Source of the DNA: Cylicocyclus nassatus
Taxonomy: Eukaryota; Nematoda; Chromadorea; Rhabditida; Strongylidae
DNA length: 64,000 nucleotides
Assembly: GCA_958299035.1 (NCBI GenBank)
Contig: CATQJL010000001.1
Span: forward strand, 22,427,433 to 22,491,432
Reading direction: 5' to 3'
The position numbers were made by a program, and so were the translations under genes. Positions 11,837 through 23,138 of the stretch are shown piece by piece (position 1 is the stretch's first letter; each line of letters begins with the position of its first letter). The notes beneath the pieces were generated by a model. That model was not told the origin of the DNA. It searched no databases and saw nothing but the letters and a program-made list of their open reading frames with translations.

Positions 11837-12707
11837 ATCAAAGGTTATATGTCCTGTGCAGATTTTACAACCAAATCTCGGCGCAGCGTCCCTGTTTTCA
11901 GATCTATCCTATACACTTTGAGTATTTTCCCATTTGCATGAAGCTGTAAAACAAAAACAGACTAAAATTTCAAATTGAGGCTTTTTTGGATTTTTCATGT
12001 GAACTTTGTTATTTCCTCGAAACTGGCTTTCGGAAGGCTAAAAATTATGGTTATACCTGCAAAGGTTTTACAACAGATTGCCTTAAGAACTTCACTGCAT
12101 TGGCAGAAGCGTGCCGCAATTCATTTCATCGTTTTTGAAGATGAAAACAGCAGCAAATTTCTCCAAACGAAAACTCCCCGTTCGAATTCAAAGCATTTAG
12201 AATTTTGGATTTTGGCTTCGAAGTTTTCGTTCGAAAGACTTAGTGCCAAAGTTCAAATACCTCTTATAAAGACCGCTTTCCGCTACCGAAAAAAAATTCT
12301 GAACTCCATTCCACAAGATATTAGAGTGCGTGGCAGTGAATTGAAAAGATAGAAGGATGGGACAAAATTATAGTTGCGGTTGCAAATTTTTCGCAATTTT
12401 ACATTGTAAGACGGGGTAAAGTGTTCAAATCTGAGCTTACCTTTGCAACGGACGAGTTTCTTTTGAACTGGTTTATGTTATGGGTGTAAACTGACTCCAC
12501 ATCTTCCGTTCGGAAGACGACCTATAATTTCGCTGGTTGTTCGCTTTAACAAATAAAAAAAAGAGACGAAAAAAATCTGGGGTAGGTAACAGTAGAAAAA
12601 ACCATCCATAAAACTAGCTACACACACTCAGCATCTCTTTCCTTTCTCCTTTTTGGTCTGCTTTTGTTAACTTGAGTATAAACGTAAAATAGTGAGCGAA
12701 CGCTCAC
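11837..12707. other. Downstream of GT92 exons, no further exon placed
   Basis: The remaining 3' exons of the GT92 gene would be expected here or further left, but none could be placed with matching phase. A plus-strand open frame at 11975-12352 resembles no known protein. Confidence 0.4.
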
Positions 12708-13124
12708 CTTTGGTGGACCCTTGCACTCAAGCTCGTTAGCATTCCAAATCCCAAAGAAGTTCAGCTCTTTATAAGTGAAATTTCGTTCAGCATAGGATGG
12801 ATTGAAGGAAAGAGCTCGGTGCAGGAACATTAAGGCACCTGCTGATGTTTTTGCAAAGCTCTCAATTATAAAAGACAGAAGCGTGCCATTCCTATAAAAT
12901 GTGTTTTCAAATCGATGCCATACCGATAGAAGCGAGGGTACCGATGGGATTCAAAACCTTGGAACGATGATCTCATCTACATCGATGACAGCTCCAAACT
13001 CTGAGGATAGGCGCATCAAACAGTCGTTGTTTGCTAGCGAATGAGCAACTCGGTAAACGGATTCATTAGGATCTTCAAATGCGCTACGAGGGAGCGAAGG
13101 CCACGGAACAATCGTAATGTATCC
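12708..13124 (-). CDS. GT92 (DUF23) family glycosyltransferase, two central exons
   Basis: Two minus-strand exons join in phase: 13124-12958 (acceptor TTTCAG, ends phase 2) and 12891-12708 (acceptor TTATAG, ends at GTGAGC). Together they encode about 117 residues: GYITIVPWPSLP, then ANNDCL, FGAVIDVDEIIVP, GALMFLHRALSF and ECKGPPK. The NDCL plus DVDE block is the metal-binding core of GT92 enzymes, type II Golgi glycosyltransferases greatly expanded in nematodes (for example galactosyl transfer to core fucose in C. elegans). A 5' exon probably lies in 13140-13300 and 3' exons left of 12708, but neither is certain. The frame is open, so the gene may be functional. Acceptor sugar unknown. Confidence 0.75.
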
Positions 13125-13849
13125 CTGAAACATGTGTTACTCGATATAAGCGCCTTGAAACAATTGCTGACTTCCTTACTTATTCCTTCCACAATGTTGT
13201 ATAAATCATCATTCTTCACTGCAAACTCAATGGGTTTATTTGATAAAGATCTGACAAGCTCAATCTGATGTGGGAATGGCATCAACAAAACCGTACTTCT
13301 TCTAACACTTCTTATTGATTAAGGTCACCATTTCAGGCAACTATATCATAGTTTTATACTGTTAAGCTTAATATCAACATTGTCACTTTTTGACTAATTT
13401 TTATTGCGTGTAATTATGTGAAAAACCGTTTTTCATTCAGAGTCATGATCCTTATTTCGTAATCATTGAGAACATTTTGAAACTAAATCTATTATCTAAC
13501 ACAACAGTGCCAAACCAGTGAGTTACCAAAATGCTAAATCCGATGGGTTGCAATTTTCATTTGTAACCTACTAACAAAATTCTCATTACTTTCATACATC
13601 ATTGCTGAAGCGAAACTTGAGCTGTCGCAAACTACTTGACGCTGAGCTGCTCAAAATTGCCATAAGTAAACACTACTAGGTAACTACCAAATGGCTCTGC
13701 AGCTCAATCCCTTTCTCTTATATATGGCGCAGACAAATTCTGGAATTAAGTCGTCTTTGATGTATGCTACAAAAGTGTACATTTAAGGATTTGCAATAAT
13801 GAAGTTGCACCATTTCGAATAAGTGCACGGAGTCAAAACTATACGTTAA
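13125..13849. other. Upstream of GT92 exons; 5' exon not resolved
   Basis: About 13140-13290 (minus) is open in one frame and rich in plausible splice sites, but no choice joins in phase with the next exon convincingly. Beyond about 13330 nothing is seen. Confidence 0.35.
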
Positions 13850-15471
13850 GGCTGGGTTCATACTGATTCCCATGTTCCGGAACTTTTCCCGCACAGTTCC
13901 GGAACATGGGAATCACTACTCAGACAATTGCATCGGAAAGTTCGCGGCCTCAAAGCGTGCTACATGGGACTTAAAATTTCAGCCGCGCACGCCGCGGCCC
14001 ATGTATATTTTACCGGGAACGCCGCGGCCAAAGTTAAAATTGGAAAGAGCTTATCGGGAGAGTCGCGGCCCAATCACCTCACTCGGCGTGCCGCGGGCCT
14101 TATCGAAGGCCGCACTTCTTACACGCTGTAGCTTAAGGCGTAACCCGCGTGAGGTACGCCGCAGCGGCGGGGCTACCCAAAGTGTTTGTGGGGCTGGTAA
14201 TCGCTTCTCGGGTTGGGTTTTGTGACAGTTGAGTGTATATGCTCACAAAACAAACTTCAGCCAGCATTGAGTGTCATCGACGACAGCAGATGATGTCGAC
14301 AGATGAGCTAACAAGTTGCTCAATTTGTAATCAGTCATTGTCATGAAAGGCAGGCCAAAATTTTTTCACTCTTCCTAGGCCGTACAAGCATGCTAATCGG
14401 GTCAACCATCGGGCGCTTACAGGATGCGCCGGCGGTCACTTACCGGGTCCAATATCGGTTTATACCGGGCAGCTCGCGGCATGGATGATTGGTGGTCGAG
14501 CAAGCACCCGCGAACTTCCCGATGCAATTGTCTGAGTACGAGCACTGTGCTGGAACTGTTTCGGAACTGTGTGCATGCGCTGCATCCGCTCCGCACGCGT
14601 TTTGAATGGCGGGAGTTGGAGAATTTTAACCGTTTTAGCGGTTTTTCTTTCAGATTCCTCTTATTTTGGCCTTATTCCTCTATTCGTTCCCCTTCTTGAT
14701 TAACAGAGTTTCGAACTCGAAACGGAGTTAGAGAATAGCGCTTTTCTGCTCTGCGTATGCGACAAAACGTGTGTTCTTGTGCATTTTCTCTTCGCTTTGT
14801 TCCAGGAAGCCGCTGCCTAATCTTCATAGCCGTCTGCCATAAATTAGGGAGTTCGAGCGAAATTGAATTTGCATAATTTGGGACTTTTTTCTTGTTTTCT
14901 GAAAAGTTTCGTTTTTAGGCATTCCTTTCCTTTTTCCATATCGTTGCTTCTCCGTTCTTTCTTCTACTCCGCTTCTCTTTGTGATGAGAAAAGCTGTGAA
15001 CAAGCGTGTTTGAGGATTGAAAGCTGTTCTGCTCCAATCAAGGCAAATGGGCCTTCGTGCGCTCGTCCATTCTCTCATCGATATTTTTGTTCAGACCTAC
15101 TCCATGTGTTCTAGGAAGGCACTACGTAGTCTCGCATCTGTATTGAAAGGGACATAGACAGGTCTGTAGAACATACGAGATAGGTCTTAACAAAAACAGT
15201 GAAGAGAGAATGGACTAGCACAGAAACACACGTTTTGTCGCATACGACGGGCTTCTGCTGGTCAAGAAGGGAAGCCGGGTAGAGGAGTAAGGCCAAAATG
15301 AGAGAAATCTGGAAGAAAACCCGTTGAAAACGGTCACTCTCCAACTCCCGCAGTTCAAAATGTGTGCGAGGCGGCCGAAAAGCATGCGGCACAGTTCCCA
15401 AACAGTTCCGGCACAGTGCGGGGACTGTACGGAAACAGTTCCGGGACATGGGATTCAGTATGAACCCAGCC
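13850..15471. mobile_element. PIF/Harbinger-like non-autonomous element, copy 1
   Basis: Ends GGCTGGGTTCATACTGATTC and its complement are flanked by TAA at 13847-13849 and 15472-15474. This fits the 3-bp TWA duplication of PIF/Harbinger transposons. Subterminal GTTCCGGAAC-type motifs repeat. The part right of 14540 aligns with the copy at 38190-39189, for example CTCGCATCTGTATTGAAA with GACATAGACAGGTCT. It carries a nested element at 13920-14535. No transposase was recognised; open frames inside it are on both strands and unrelated to known proteins. Confidence 0.7.
13920..14535. mobile_element. GC-rich TIR element nested in the Harbinger-like copy
   Basis: TCAGACAATTGCATCGG followed by AAGTTCGCGG at the left is mirrored by CGCGAACTTCCCGATGCAAT followed by TGTCTGA at the right. 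GCCGCGGCC-type repeats fill the interior. The segment is absent from the sister copy at 38190, which supports a secondary insertion. Termini resemble the element at 44802-45575. Target duplication unclear. Confidence 0.65.
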
Positions 15472-15474
15472 TAA

Positions 15475-16193
15475 GTGTCACCAAAAAAATGAGACCAGAC
15501 GCCTTTCTAAAGTCGAAGGGGCCGCATGCGTCAGCGCTGCATTAAAATTCATTAATGCCAGTAAATTATAATGTCAGAATCCGCCGATAACACAGTGAAG
15601 TTATTTGACTTGCTGAGCTCGAAGTCATATTCAGTTTCACACTCGAAAATTTGTCACCGATATGTTGATAAGAAGCGTTAGCGACCTTAGACTAAGCTTT
15701 ATCAGAATCTTTAACAATTGTAATTTCCACTTGTCATAAATTGTCTTCCGTATACTTAAAGCTCTTACATGTATTGTCAGACATTTGGCCGACGATTTCT
15801 ATATTTGTACCACAGCAAAACCTACATATCAGTGCGCAATTCTGGAAGAGGAAAGTTTTGAAACATTCACAAGCAGAGGTTAGCTGCCATTCTAATGGAA
15901 ATTCCGAAGTCATGAGTATGAAGCCTAAAGGCCGAAAAGTTAATATGTACTGGAATTTCTGAGATTATTTAGATTTTTTTGCGGCTATGATGAGGTTCAG
16001 TTTGGAAGACAACTGTATGCATATCCTAATGCTAATTCTTGTTTGGTTTAGAAGTTTTTGCAAAAGAAATCATTATTGCCGTCAGGTTTAGGGATGAGCA
16101 AACTGTAAACGAAAATTCAAAGCCCAAATTATGAAGTGAGCGCGACTTCATTTGTCATGACATAGATATAATATTAGAAAATATACATAGATA
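15475..16193. other. Intergenic, no feature recognised
   Basis: AT-rich, no supported exon or repeat. Confidence 0.45.
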
Positions 16194-16418
16194 TAGGTTG
16201 GCGCAAAATTAATGTCCATAGCCTATAGAGTGGTAACGTTGATAGTAACTTCTCCTAAAAGCCGAAGCAACTATCACCTGAAATTTTGCAGCCATGCTTA
16301 CGAAGCCTATAATACGCAAGGGAGAAATAGGGAATTGGGGCGAATTTTTAATTTTTTTCTCATGTCCTAGGCGGGAGAAGATTACAGGGGATGTATAATG
16401 TATAACGAATGTTACTAA

Positions 16419-16878
16419 CAAGGGAAAGTTTTCAAGTCAGCTCGGCCAACCCGCATGGGTGATATATCACCATAACGAGCTTGAAACGCTGATTCCAAAT
16501 CTGCTTTCCTTTTCTGCGGAGCAGCTTTCCGAGGAAAGTTATGAGCGTTTAAATGTCTAAATTTGCATGTTCAAAGTGGCTTAAAATCAGTTGAAAGCTG
16601 TAAAACAACACCTAACAGAATTTCATTATCTGTGCTCCGTCCTTGTAATCAATATACTTGATACAAAACTGATAAATCACTTTCATTTGTTATTGTACAG
16701 GTTTCGCAATTTTAAGCCACTTAAAACATGACAAATTTAGGCTTTTAAACGCTCATAACTTCTCTCGGAAAGCCGCTCCGCAGAAAGGGAAAGCAGATTT
16801 GGAATAAGCGTTTCAAGCCCGTTACGGAGATATATGACTCATCCGGGTTGGCCGAGCTGACTTGGGAACTCTTCCTCG
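16419..16878. mobile_element. CAAGGG MITE, copy 1 (460 bp, fold-back)
   Basis: Flanked by TAA at 16416-16418 and 16879-16881. Ends are CAAGGGAAAG and CTCTTCCTCG. The arms form a long palindrome, for example TTCCAAATCTGCTTTCC against GGAAAGCAGATTTGGAA and GTTATGAGCGTTTAAA against its complement near 16743. Confidence 0.8.
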
Positions 16879-17000
16879 TAAGTCTAACTGTGACAACAAT
16901 TAGGAAGCTCTCGAAATTTCTTTGCGCAAAGATCCGGTTGAAATGTTGACAAATTTTGGCTTTAAAATTTGCATGTTTCAACGATTTAGATAATTCTTAA

Positions 17001-17297
17001 CACATTCACGACAGGGCCGATTTTTTGCTGACTGCCATTTCGGACCAGAGCATATTTCGCAAAACTGAGTTTGCGGAATATTTTTAGGTCACTGATGGGC
17101 CCTGTGGTCTGAAGTGTTAATCTTTGGGAAGTACTCTAAGAGGTGTATGCAGAAGTTTACTCGGCTTGTCTAAAAAGTTTCACCGTGAACTAGCAAAATC
17201 AAATACTTCAGAAAGCATACGACCCACCGGTGGGTCGTATTGTCCGAAATGGCAGAACACGTACGACCCATAGGTGGGTCGTATTGTCGTGAATGTG
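17001..17297. mobile_element. TTAA-flanked MITE, copy 1 (297 bp)
   Basis: TTAA at 16997-17000 and 17298-17301 brackets CACATTCACGACAGGGCCGA and, reversed, CACATTCACGACAATACGAC. It holds two short palindromes around CGACCCACCGGTGGGTCG. TTAA duplication with CAC termini suggests the piggyBac superfamily. Confidence 0.7.
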
Positions 17298-17410
17298 TTA
17301 AAGCCACTTTGTAGGGCTTGCTTCATTCTATCCAACAGCCTTCCACTCGTAATTTCTGTATTCACATAGCTTGGCAGCATAGTACAGATATTAACTTTGC
17401 GCCAATTCAA

Positions 17411-20400
17411 ATTACCTCAGCTTGGTAACGAGTAAGTACGTGATAGACGTTCTTTGTAGATGAATGGTGGTAGACGATAATGTGATCCACACCTTGTGCT
17501 TTCCACATTTCTAAGGCAAAAATTATTTTCGGCCAATTCGAGTACCTAAAACTGTTAGAAAATTTACCTAAAACAGTTAGAAAATTATTTATAAAATGAA
17601 AAAAGTTTTAGAAAACGTTTGAATCAAAATAAACAAGGCATGCTCGTAGGGCACAAATGTGTAACAATTTACAAGCGATATATGCGACATGGCAGTGGCG
17701 AAAAGTGGAAAACATTTTGCCTAGAACAATTTTTGTAGAGGAATATGACATAATTGAATAATTTGAACGGCGGTCTCGGATCTGCATTTCAAATCTGTTG
17801 AACGACCATTCTGAAGGAGTTATAAAGGAAGTTTTTCTCACACCTTACGAGTGCCTGTGATAGCCAAAATAGGCAGGAGAAGTAAATGTCAATTTGACAT
17901 GGTGAATAGTGGCTTCGGTTGTTAGGGGGATTTCAGTTCTGATTTTCCTCTATTTTTTGGCGCTTCTTATTGTTAAAACATTCCCGAAGTAATCGTTAAG
18001 CGGAGTTGAAGTGCATACACGTTATCATCGTCCAGAGATGATTAGGCAACATACTGTAGGCGCCAAAAAATGGCGTCTTTAAAACAGCTAAAAAACAGTG
18101 TAATTCGGCTTTGTCATGTCATAGAAAGCTGTAAGTAACGAGGAGCCTTTCAGACTCAAAACAATTGGACAAAAAAATTCACCCGCCAATCGCATTTTAG
18201 TTATTGATTAATCTTTCATCGAAAACAAAACATACATAACCTACCATCTAACCGACTTACAGTAGCTCAGAATCAAGAAAGCAAAGTCATGCTAAACACG
18301 TCGCCGATTTTAGTTCGTTTAGCACCTAACAATACACGGCGCATCTTGTACAGTAAGTTTGTTTCATCTGTTTAATTCAGAAATTGGCCTGGCGGGAGTC
18401 CGCTTCGCAACGATTCACGCCACTTTGCAACTTGCGTCTCTTCATTCTAACCTATTTCGTTGAGCCAGTGGCGGCGCGGACGCCCTGCTCCACTTGGAAT
18501 GTTTCGCCTACTTTCACAATCAGTTGAAAAAGACTGTACACTACTTCACAAATCGCCAATGTCTGTATTATGTATCCTCTCCTAATTAGAACGCTCTTAT
18601 CTCGCAATCATTGGTCAAAATATAGCTGCATTTCAAAGCATTGTTACCAACTGTAGCTTATCACGAAAAAATTTAGCCTTATACTTGTACTAGGCAGGAA
18701 ACTAAGTTTTGTAACTTCTTTCACAAATTCACTCATTCTGGATGTGGCTCACTCAAAGTCCGGCAATATGCAGCGTAGTGCGTTATACAACTGCACACAG
18801 ACTGTTTAGTCTTTGAACGCGAACTAGAAGGAATTCAGGCATTTTTTCGGAAACAACGAATTCAAGGACTTTTGGGGTTGTAAGCCCAAATGAAGCGGTT
18901 TGCAGCCTAGACCATGCACAAATAATCCAGAACTGTGTACGAATTGTTGCTAGAGTTTGATTCGGATCCGTAAAAAAAACTTAGGGGCATGTTGAGATTT
19001 GGCGCCCTCACAAAAAAAAAACAGGTCGCTATACACAAGGCGGCTGGAGACAGCCGTCAATGATTAAGAAATCAGAGCCTCAAAATTTGCCGAGACTTCA
19101 CGTAGTAAGGTTTCTTTGACTTGCAAACCGAATATCATATTCATATTTGAATCGCCTCTCTTGCTGTTGAGTGTGAGACCCTATATCGAAAATATACAGT
19201 AATCTTACAGAAAGACGTTAGTACTCAGCTTCATACTTTCTTTTCGTTTTCGTGATCAGAATGTCGGATAACCCTTCTATGCTAAGTTTCAGCCAAATCT
19301 GTCAAATTTTAAGGGGTAAAGTGTACGTGCTACGACACAAATTAAGCTGGAGAATAAAAATCTTTCGACTTACCAATAAAAAGGCGGCACGCAAAAAGTA
19401 AGCTTTTCCTTTTCTTTGGGTAGCACGCGTTGTAATGGCACAGTCACATTCCTCTTTCCTCTTGTTAGATTTATCTGAAGATCATCAATGAATGAAGTGC
19501 TTGATTGGAGGTGGTATGCTAACATAGGAACTCCTGGCAAAAATGAACAATTATTTTGAATACGTTGATTACTTAGAATGCAACCTCAGTCAATGAGCCC
19601 AAATCACACTGGTTATGGCCTTTTATCAATTCGCGATTTTCATTCACTAATGATTTATCACTCAACCAACTTTTTAAATGCAATGTCGACAAGTTTGATT
19701 TGCTGTGCTTGGTTTAACTGAATATATGAATAATTTGCGCTCTTTCTTTCTGCTTTGAATCTTTGCTAGATTTTCAAGAGTGCGCTATTTGATAAAAACT
19801 AGACTGTATCAGATTTTAGCACAGAACAATCTAATGACTACACTTTTGCGTTAAATTGAAAAGGAAAACTTTTGGGAACAAACGCATTACCTGATAATCT
19901 AGTAAATATTCATAAAGCAAAAAGCTACTGGAGCAGCTTTGTTATAAGTGAAGCAAATTTTCTTACTTATAAACTTACATGGCCGCTGTTATATGCTGCA
20001 CTATCCAAAACGCCGACAAACATATATGAGCCGTATAAACAGCCAGGAGCAAACTTTGTAGGGCACGATTTTCCATCTCCGATAAAATGAGGTTTCAGTG
20101 CTATTTCCTGATCATCGATAAATCCATTAATGACGGTGTTTGTATGCAAACACTGATTGACTGATAGAGCACGAATTATGGTGTATCCGTCGCTGAAATA
20201 AGGCAAAACTCACACGTGCAGACTTCACATAAATTCTTCGCATACCTTATTTCTGAATACACTCTATAAATGAAAAAACTGGAGTTAGAAGTGTCAACAC
20301 TGTGATGTTTTTCTCTGCAAGAAAGTCTCCACGATGAAGTTAAACGGAAAAGATCGTGATTAGTTCTTTCAAGATTGACAAGAGCAATCTGCGCCGTATG

Positions 20401-20663
20401 TAAAATCAACTGGAAAACCTAGTTGGCACTGCACTCTGAGCAATTATTTGTAAAATCCATTCTGAAACTCCATTGAGGCTCAGAATGCAGAGCTAAATTA
20501 AGATTATAGGGTGAGTGAGTAAAGATTAAACTCCTTGACCTTTCGCTACATACAATTTAACCATTTAACCTCTCGAGCTTGGGGCTTTACCGGGATTGGT
20601 ACCCCCATACTCCGTTCTGTGTTTTCGAAAACAGTGCCAGAAACAGTTCTCTGATAATCGATC
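17411..20663. other. Long intergenic stretch, nothing supported
   Basis: No exon, RNA gene or complete TIR pair could be supported in these 3.2 kb. Open frames are short and lack splice or family support. Confidence 0.4.
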
Positions 20664-20948
20664 ATGAAAACTGTTATGAAATGTTTATTGCTTACGTATG
20701 TTCAAAGCGTATAAAGCCCTAAATGTGGCACTGAACAACTAAACAGCGCGGAAATGCTGTGGTATCACTACAGTTGGGTGCAAATTACACAACAGTGGTC
20801 AAATTCACAGATCTTCTATTCTTTTTGCAGTATTCGCCTGATTAAACTTTGCGTAGCCAAATGTTACTCTTCGACGTTTTTCTGTGAATGCAAAGAAAAC
20901 TGTCTTTGCTTTTGTGTTAAACCATGCAAAGTCTTCGTCGTCACTTAA
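20664..20948 (+). CDS. Putative two-exon small Cys-rich peptide (49 aa)
   Basis: An ATG at 20664 starts exon 1 (20664-20695), which ends at a GTATG donor in phase 2. A 135-bp intron ends TTCTTTTTGCAG, and exon 2 (20831-20948) resumes in phase 2 and ends TAA. The product has a short apolar N-terminus (KCLLLTIRLI) and a Cys cluster spaced C-x3-C-x6-C-x-C-x3-C-x-C-x-C-x3-C. An AATAAA follows near 21052. I recognise no family. The splice phase agreement is good evidence, but the reading is short and could be chance. A secreted role is possible; the signal peptide is weak. Confidence 0.35.
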
Positions 20949-21620
20949 ATTTCTTAACTGACAACAAACTCACAGAACAATCGTCTTCGTTGATGGAGTG
21001 AGCTGATGGCTTGCATAGAAATAGAACGTGCACAAGAGTATATGTAACAGAATAAAACTAAAAACTATCTTCAATACTGAATGCATATAACTATCTGAAA
21101 GTTCTACATTGATATCTAACAAAGCTAAACTCAATGGCATGATTGTAAAGGGATTATAGAGAAGGTTTAAGTTCGCAAAACTGTCGATGCATTTTCATTG
21201 AACTCCAATAGTCGCAGCATGCTGCAGACGCCTTTTGGAAATCTAGGTTACAGATTTGCATCTTTCAGTGTATAACTTATACATACGCAATGCCTACCTA
21301 CCAAACGAAAATTTGTGAACTGCTTTCGTCGCTTGGTCGTTGATTTTATGCCATTTTGAATAACAGGCGAGTGAGAATAATGACCTTATGTCAGAGCTTC
21401 AAAAATGTTTGGAGATAATGCGTGACAATTAACGATCCCTCTTGTCTTTCCTACCAATTTATGCAAGCCAAAGCTTACTAATCTGTCCACTTTTAAATCA
21501 ACTTGCACTGGGCAGTTTTGAAATGTTTACTAAGCACTTTCAGTAATCCTGCCGATTCGGACTTAAGCAATGGGTAAAACTGCGTGTACTGATCGTCGAT
21601 TTTTTTTCGAAGTTGCTTAC
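20949..21620. other. Intergenic, no feature recognised
   Basis: Only a possible polyadenylation signal near 21052 and an open minus-strand frame continuing from the exons at 21621-21884. Confidence 0.4.
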
Positions 21621-21884
21621 TTGTCTTTGAACTCGATAAAATGCCAAATGTGCCATTTGGTTTGAGTGAGATTGTTTCACGTTTGCGACTTTTAAAAAAA
21701 TTCCTACCTGCAGGCAGTGGCTCAACAAAAATTTCGTCATCCTCCACTTATTATGCCTCACGTGATGACTTGTCGGATCATCTTCAGCGTCCGCTCCCAT
21801 AATTTTTGCATTTTCTCCTTTTTGTCTGGAGCGCTGTTCATGCACTTCCACGTATCAAAAAACTTTGATTTTATTGAATTTTTT
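21621..21884 (-). CDS. Unrecognised gene fragment, two candidate exons
   Basis: Exon 21884-21762 (acceptor TGATACAG, donor GTGAGG) reads FFDTWKCMNSAPDKKEKMQK, then LWERTLKMIRQVI, an amphipathic charged helix. It joins in phase to 21688-21621 (acceptor TTAAAAG, donor GTAAGC), which reads RKRETISLKPNGTFGILSSS. Composition looks coding, but I recognise no domain and cannot find flanking exons. Overlapping frames are open too, so the frame choice rests on splice phase. Confidence 0.35.
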
Positions 21885-23138
21885 CTGTATCAGAACACGC
21901 GTTTTTTTGCATCTTCAATTGTTATGATTTTGATCGATCATAAATAGTTATATTAATAACGACATGAAATTCCAGTTTTTGTGACTGCTAGAATTAATGC
22001 TGCTGTATGTTTTCTTTTGGTTAGTTATCATCTGAGCTAGCATTTGCACGCTGTTTGGGACCCTTGTTAGTATTTATCACTAACGAGCGTGTACATAAGA
22101 GATCGCGAATTGTTTATAACATGCTTCTTTTTAGACAAGCAGTGAAAGGGTCAAAGAGATACACACACTAAAAGGACCGTAATTCACAGCCGATAAGTAT
22201 TGGGTTGTTCCAAAACTTCTTCGTTTTTTTGAGCTATCATAAAAACAACCGCATAATCTCAGTTTCAATATAACATAAAATCATAGCCTTTGTTTTTGCG
22301 ATAAATAGAGCAGGAAAAAAAATCATTTTGGTTTCGGTCAAGTGAAGTTATGCTGTTAAATACCTGAAACTTGCAATAAAATTTGGAGCAAGCAGTAAAG
22401 TAATCTTTTGATCCACCCCTTCCAACAGCCCAGATTTGTGTTGATTGAGTTCCCTTTGAAGTGTTTGTGATGTATTAGGTGGGTCCGAAAGTTCATGCCC
22501 TTTTCTAGACCTATTCTAAAATCGTTTAAAATAAAGATAGACAAATCATTTTAGCATCCGATGCAGAATTTCTTCCTCTTTCCAGCGGCTATGTCTAGTT
22601 GTGACCGCTTCGAAGAGCGCTGGAATAATTGCCGAAAACTAAAACCCTTTATTTTTTTACCATGTCTAAGTTTCGCTAATTTTCAATATTTTTAGACCTT
22701 TAAAGGTGCTTTTATAACCTCCTTTTTCAAATTAATGCAATTTTTTGCATTTTTTCATCTTCCTCTTTAAATTTTGCTGAATTATTTCACCAGAGCTTTA
22801 AATTTTGAAAAAATCGCGTGGACACATAATTGCATCAAACACTGCGAAGTCCTCATAATATTGAAGTTCTAAAACTTGATTAATACTATCACTAGTATTA
22901 CGAAGTAAATAAGCGACTACGGCGTGAAAATGGATTGATTGTGGAATTTCGAGGAATTTCGAGTATACCCTTGCGCACCCGTGAAATTGGAATTTACAGC
23001 GATTTTCTATGCAAAGTCGCATGTTTCGCGAAGAAAAGGTAGCTGTCAAAAAGAGGAGAAAAAGATGCATCGAATGGTGTCTAAACTGTTCAGCATCTGA
23101 TGTTTTGCAAAGTTAGAATTAGCCAAATACGCCAAATA
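21885..23138. other. Intergenic with two orphan mariner-like ends
   Basis: Single left-end-like sequences occur at about 22199 (TTGGGTTGTTCCAAAACTTC) and 22475 (TTAGGTGGGTCCGAAAGTTC), without matching right ends nearby. GCATCGAATGGTGTC near 23064 also occurs, diverged, inside the element at 33920. No gene supported. Confidence 0.45.

Larger units (their letters stand above)
16194..17410. mobile_element. Degenerate mariner-like element hosting two MITEs
   Basis: TAGGTTGGCGCAAAATTAAT at the left is mirrored by ATTAACTTTGCGCCAATTC at the right, the TTAGGTTGG(C/T)GCAAAA style of mariner termini. The interior holds complete MITEs at 16419-16878 and 17001-17297. No coding remnant. Confidence 0.45.

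Noticed and set aside
13872..15449. Several 80-117 codon frames
   Set aside because: They lie inside the TIRs and nested GC-rich repeat of the Harbinger-like element; long frames follow from GC content, and none resembles a transposase.
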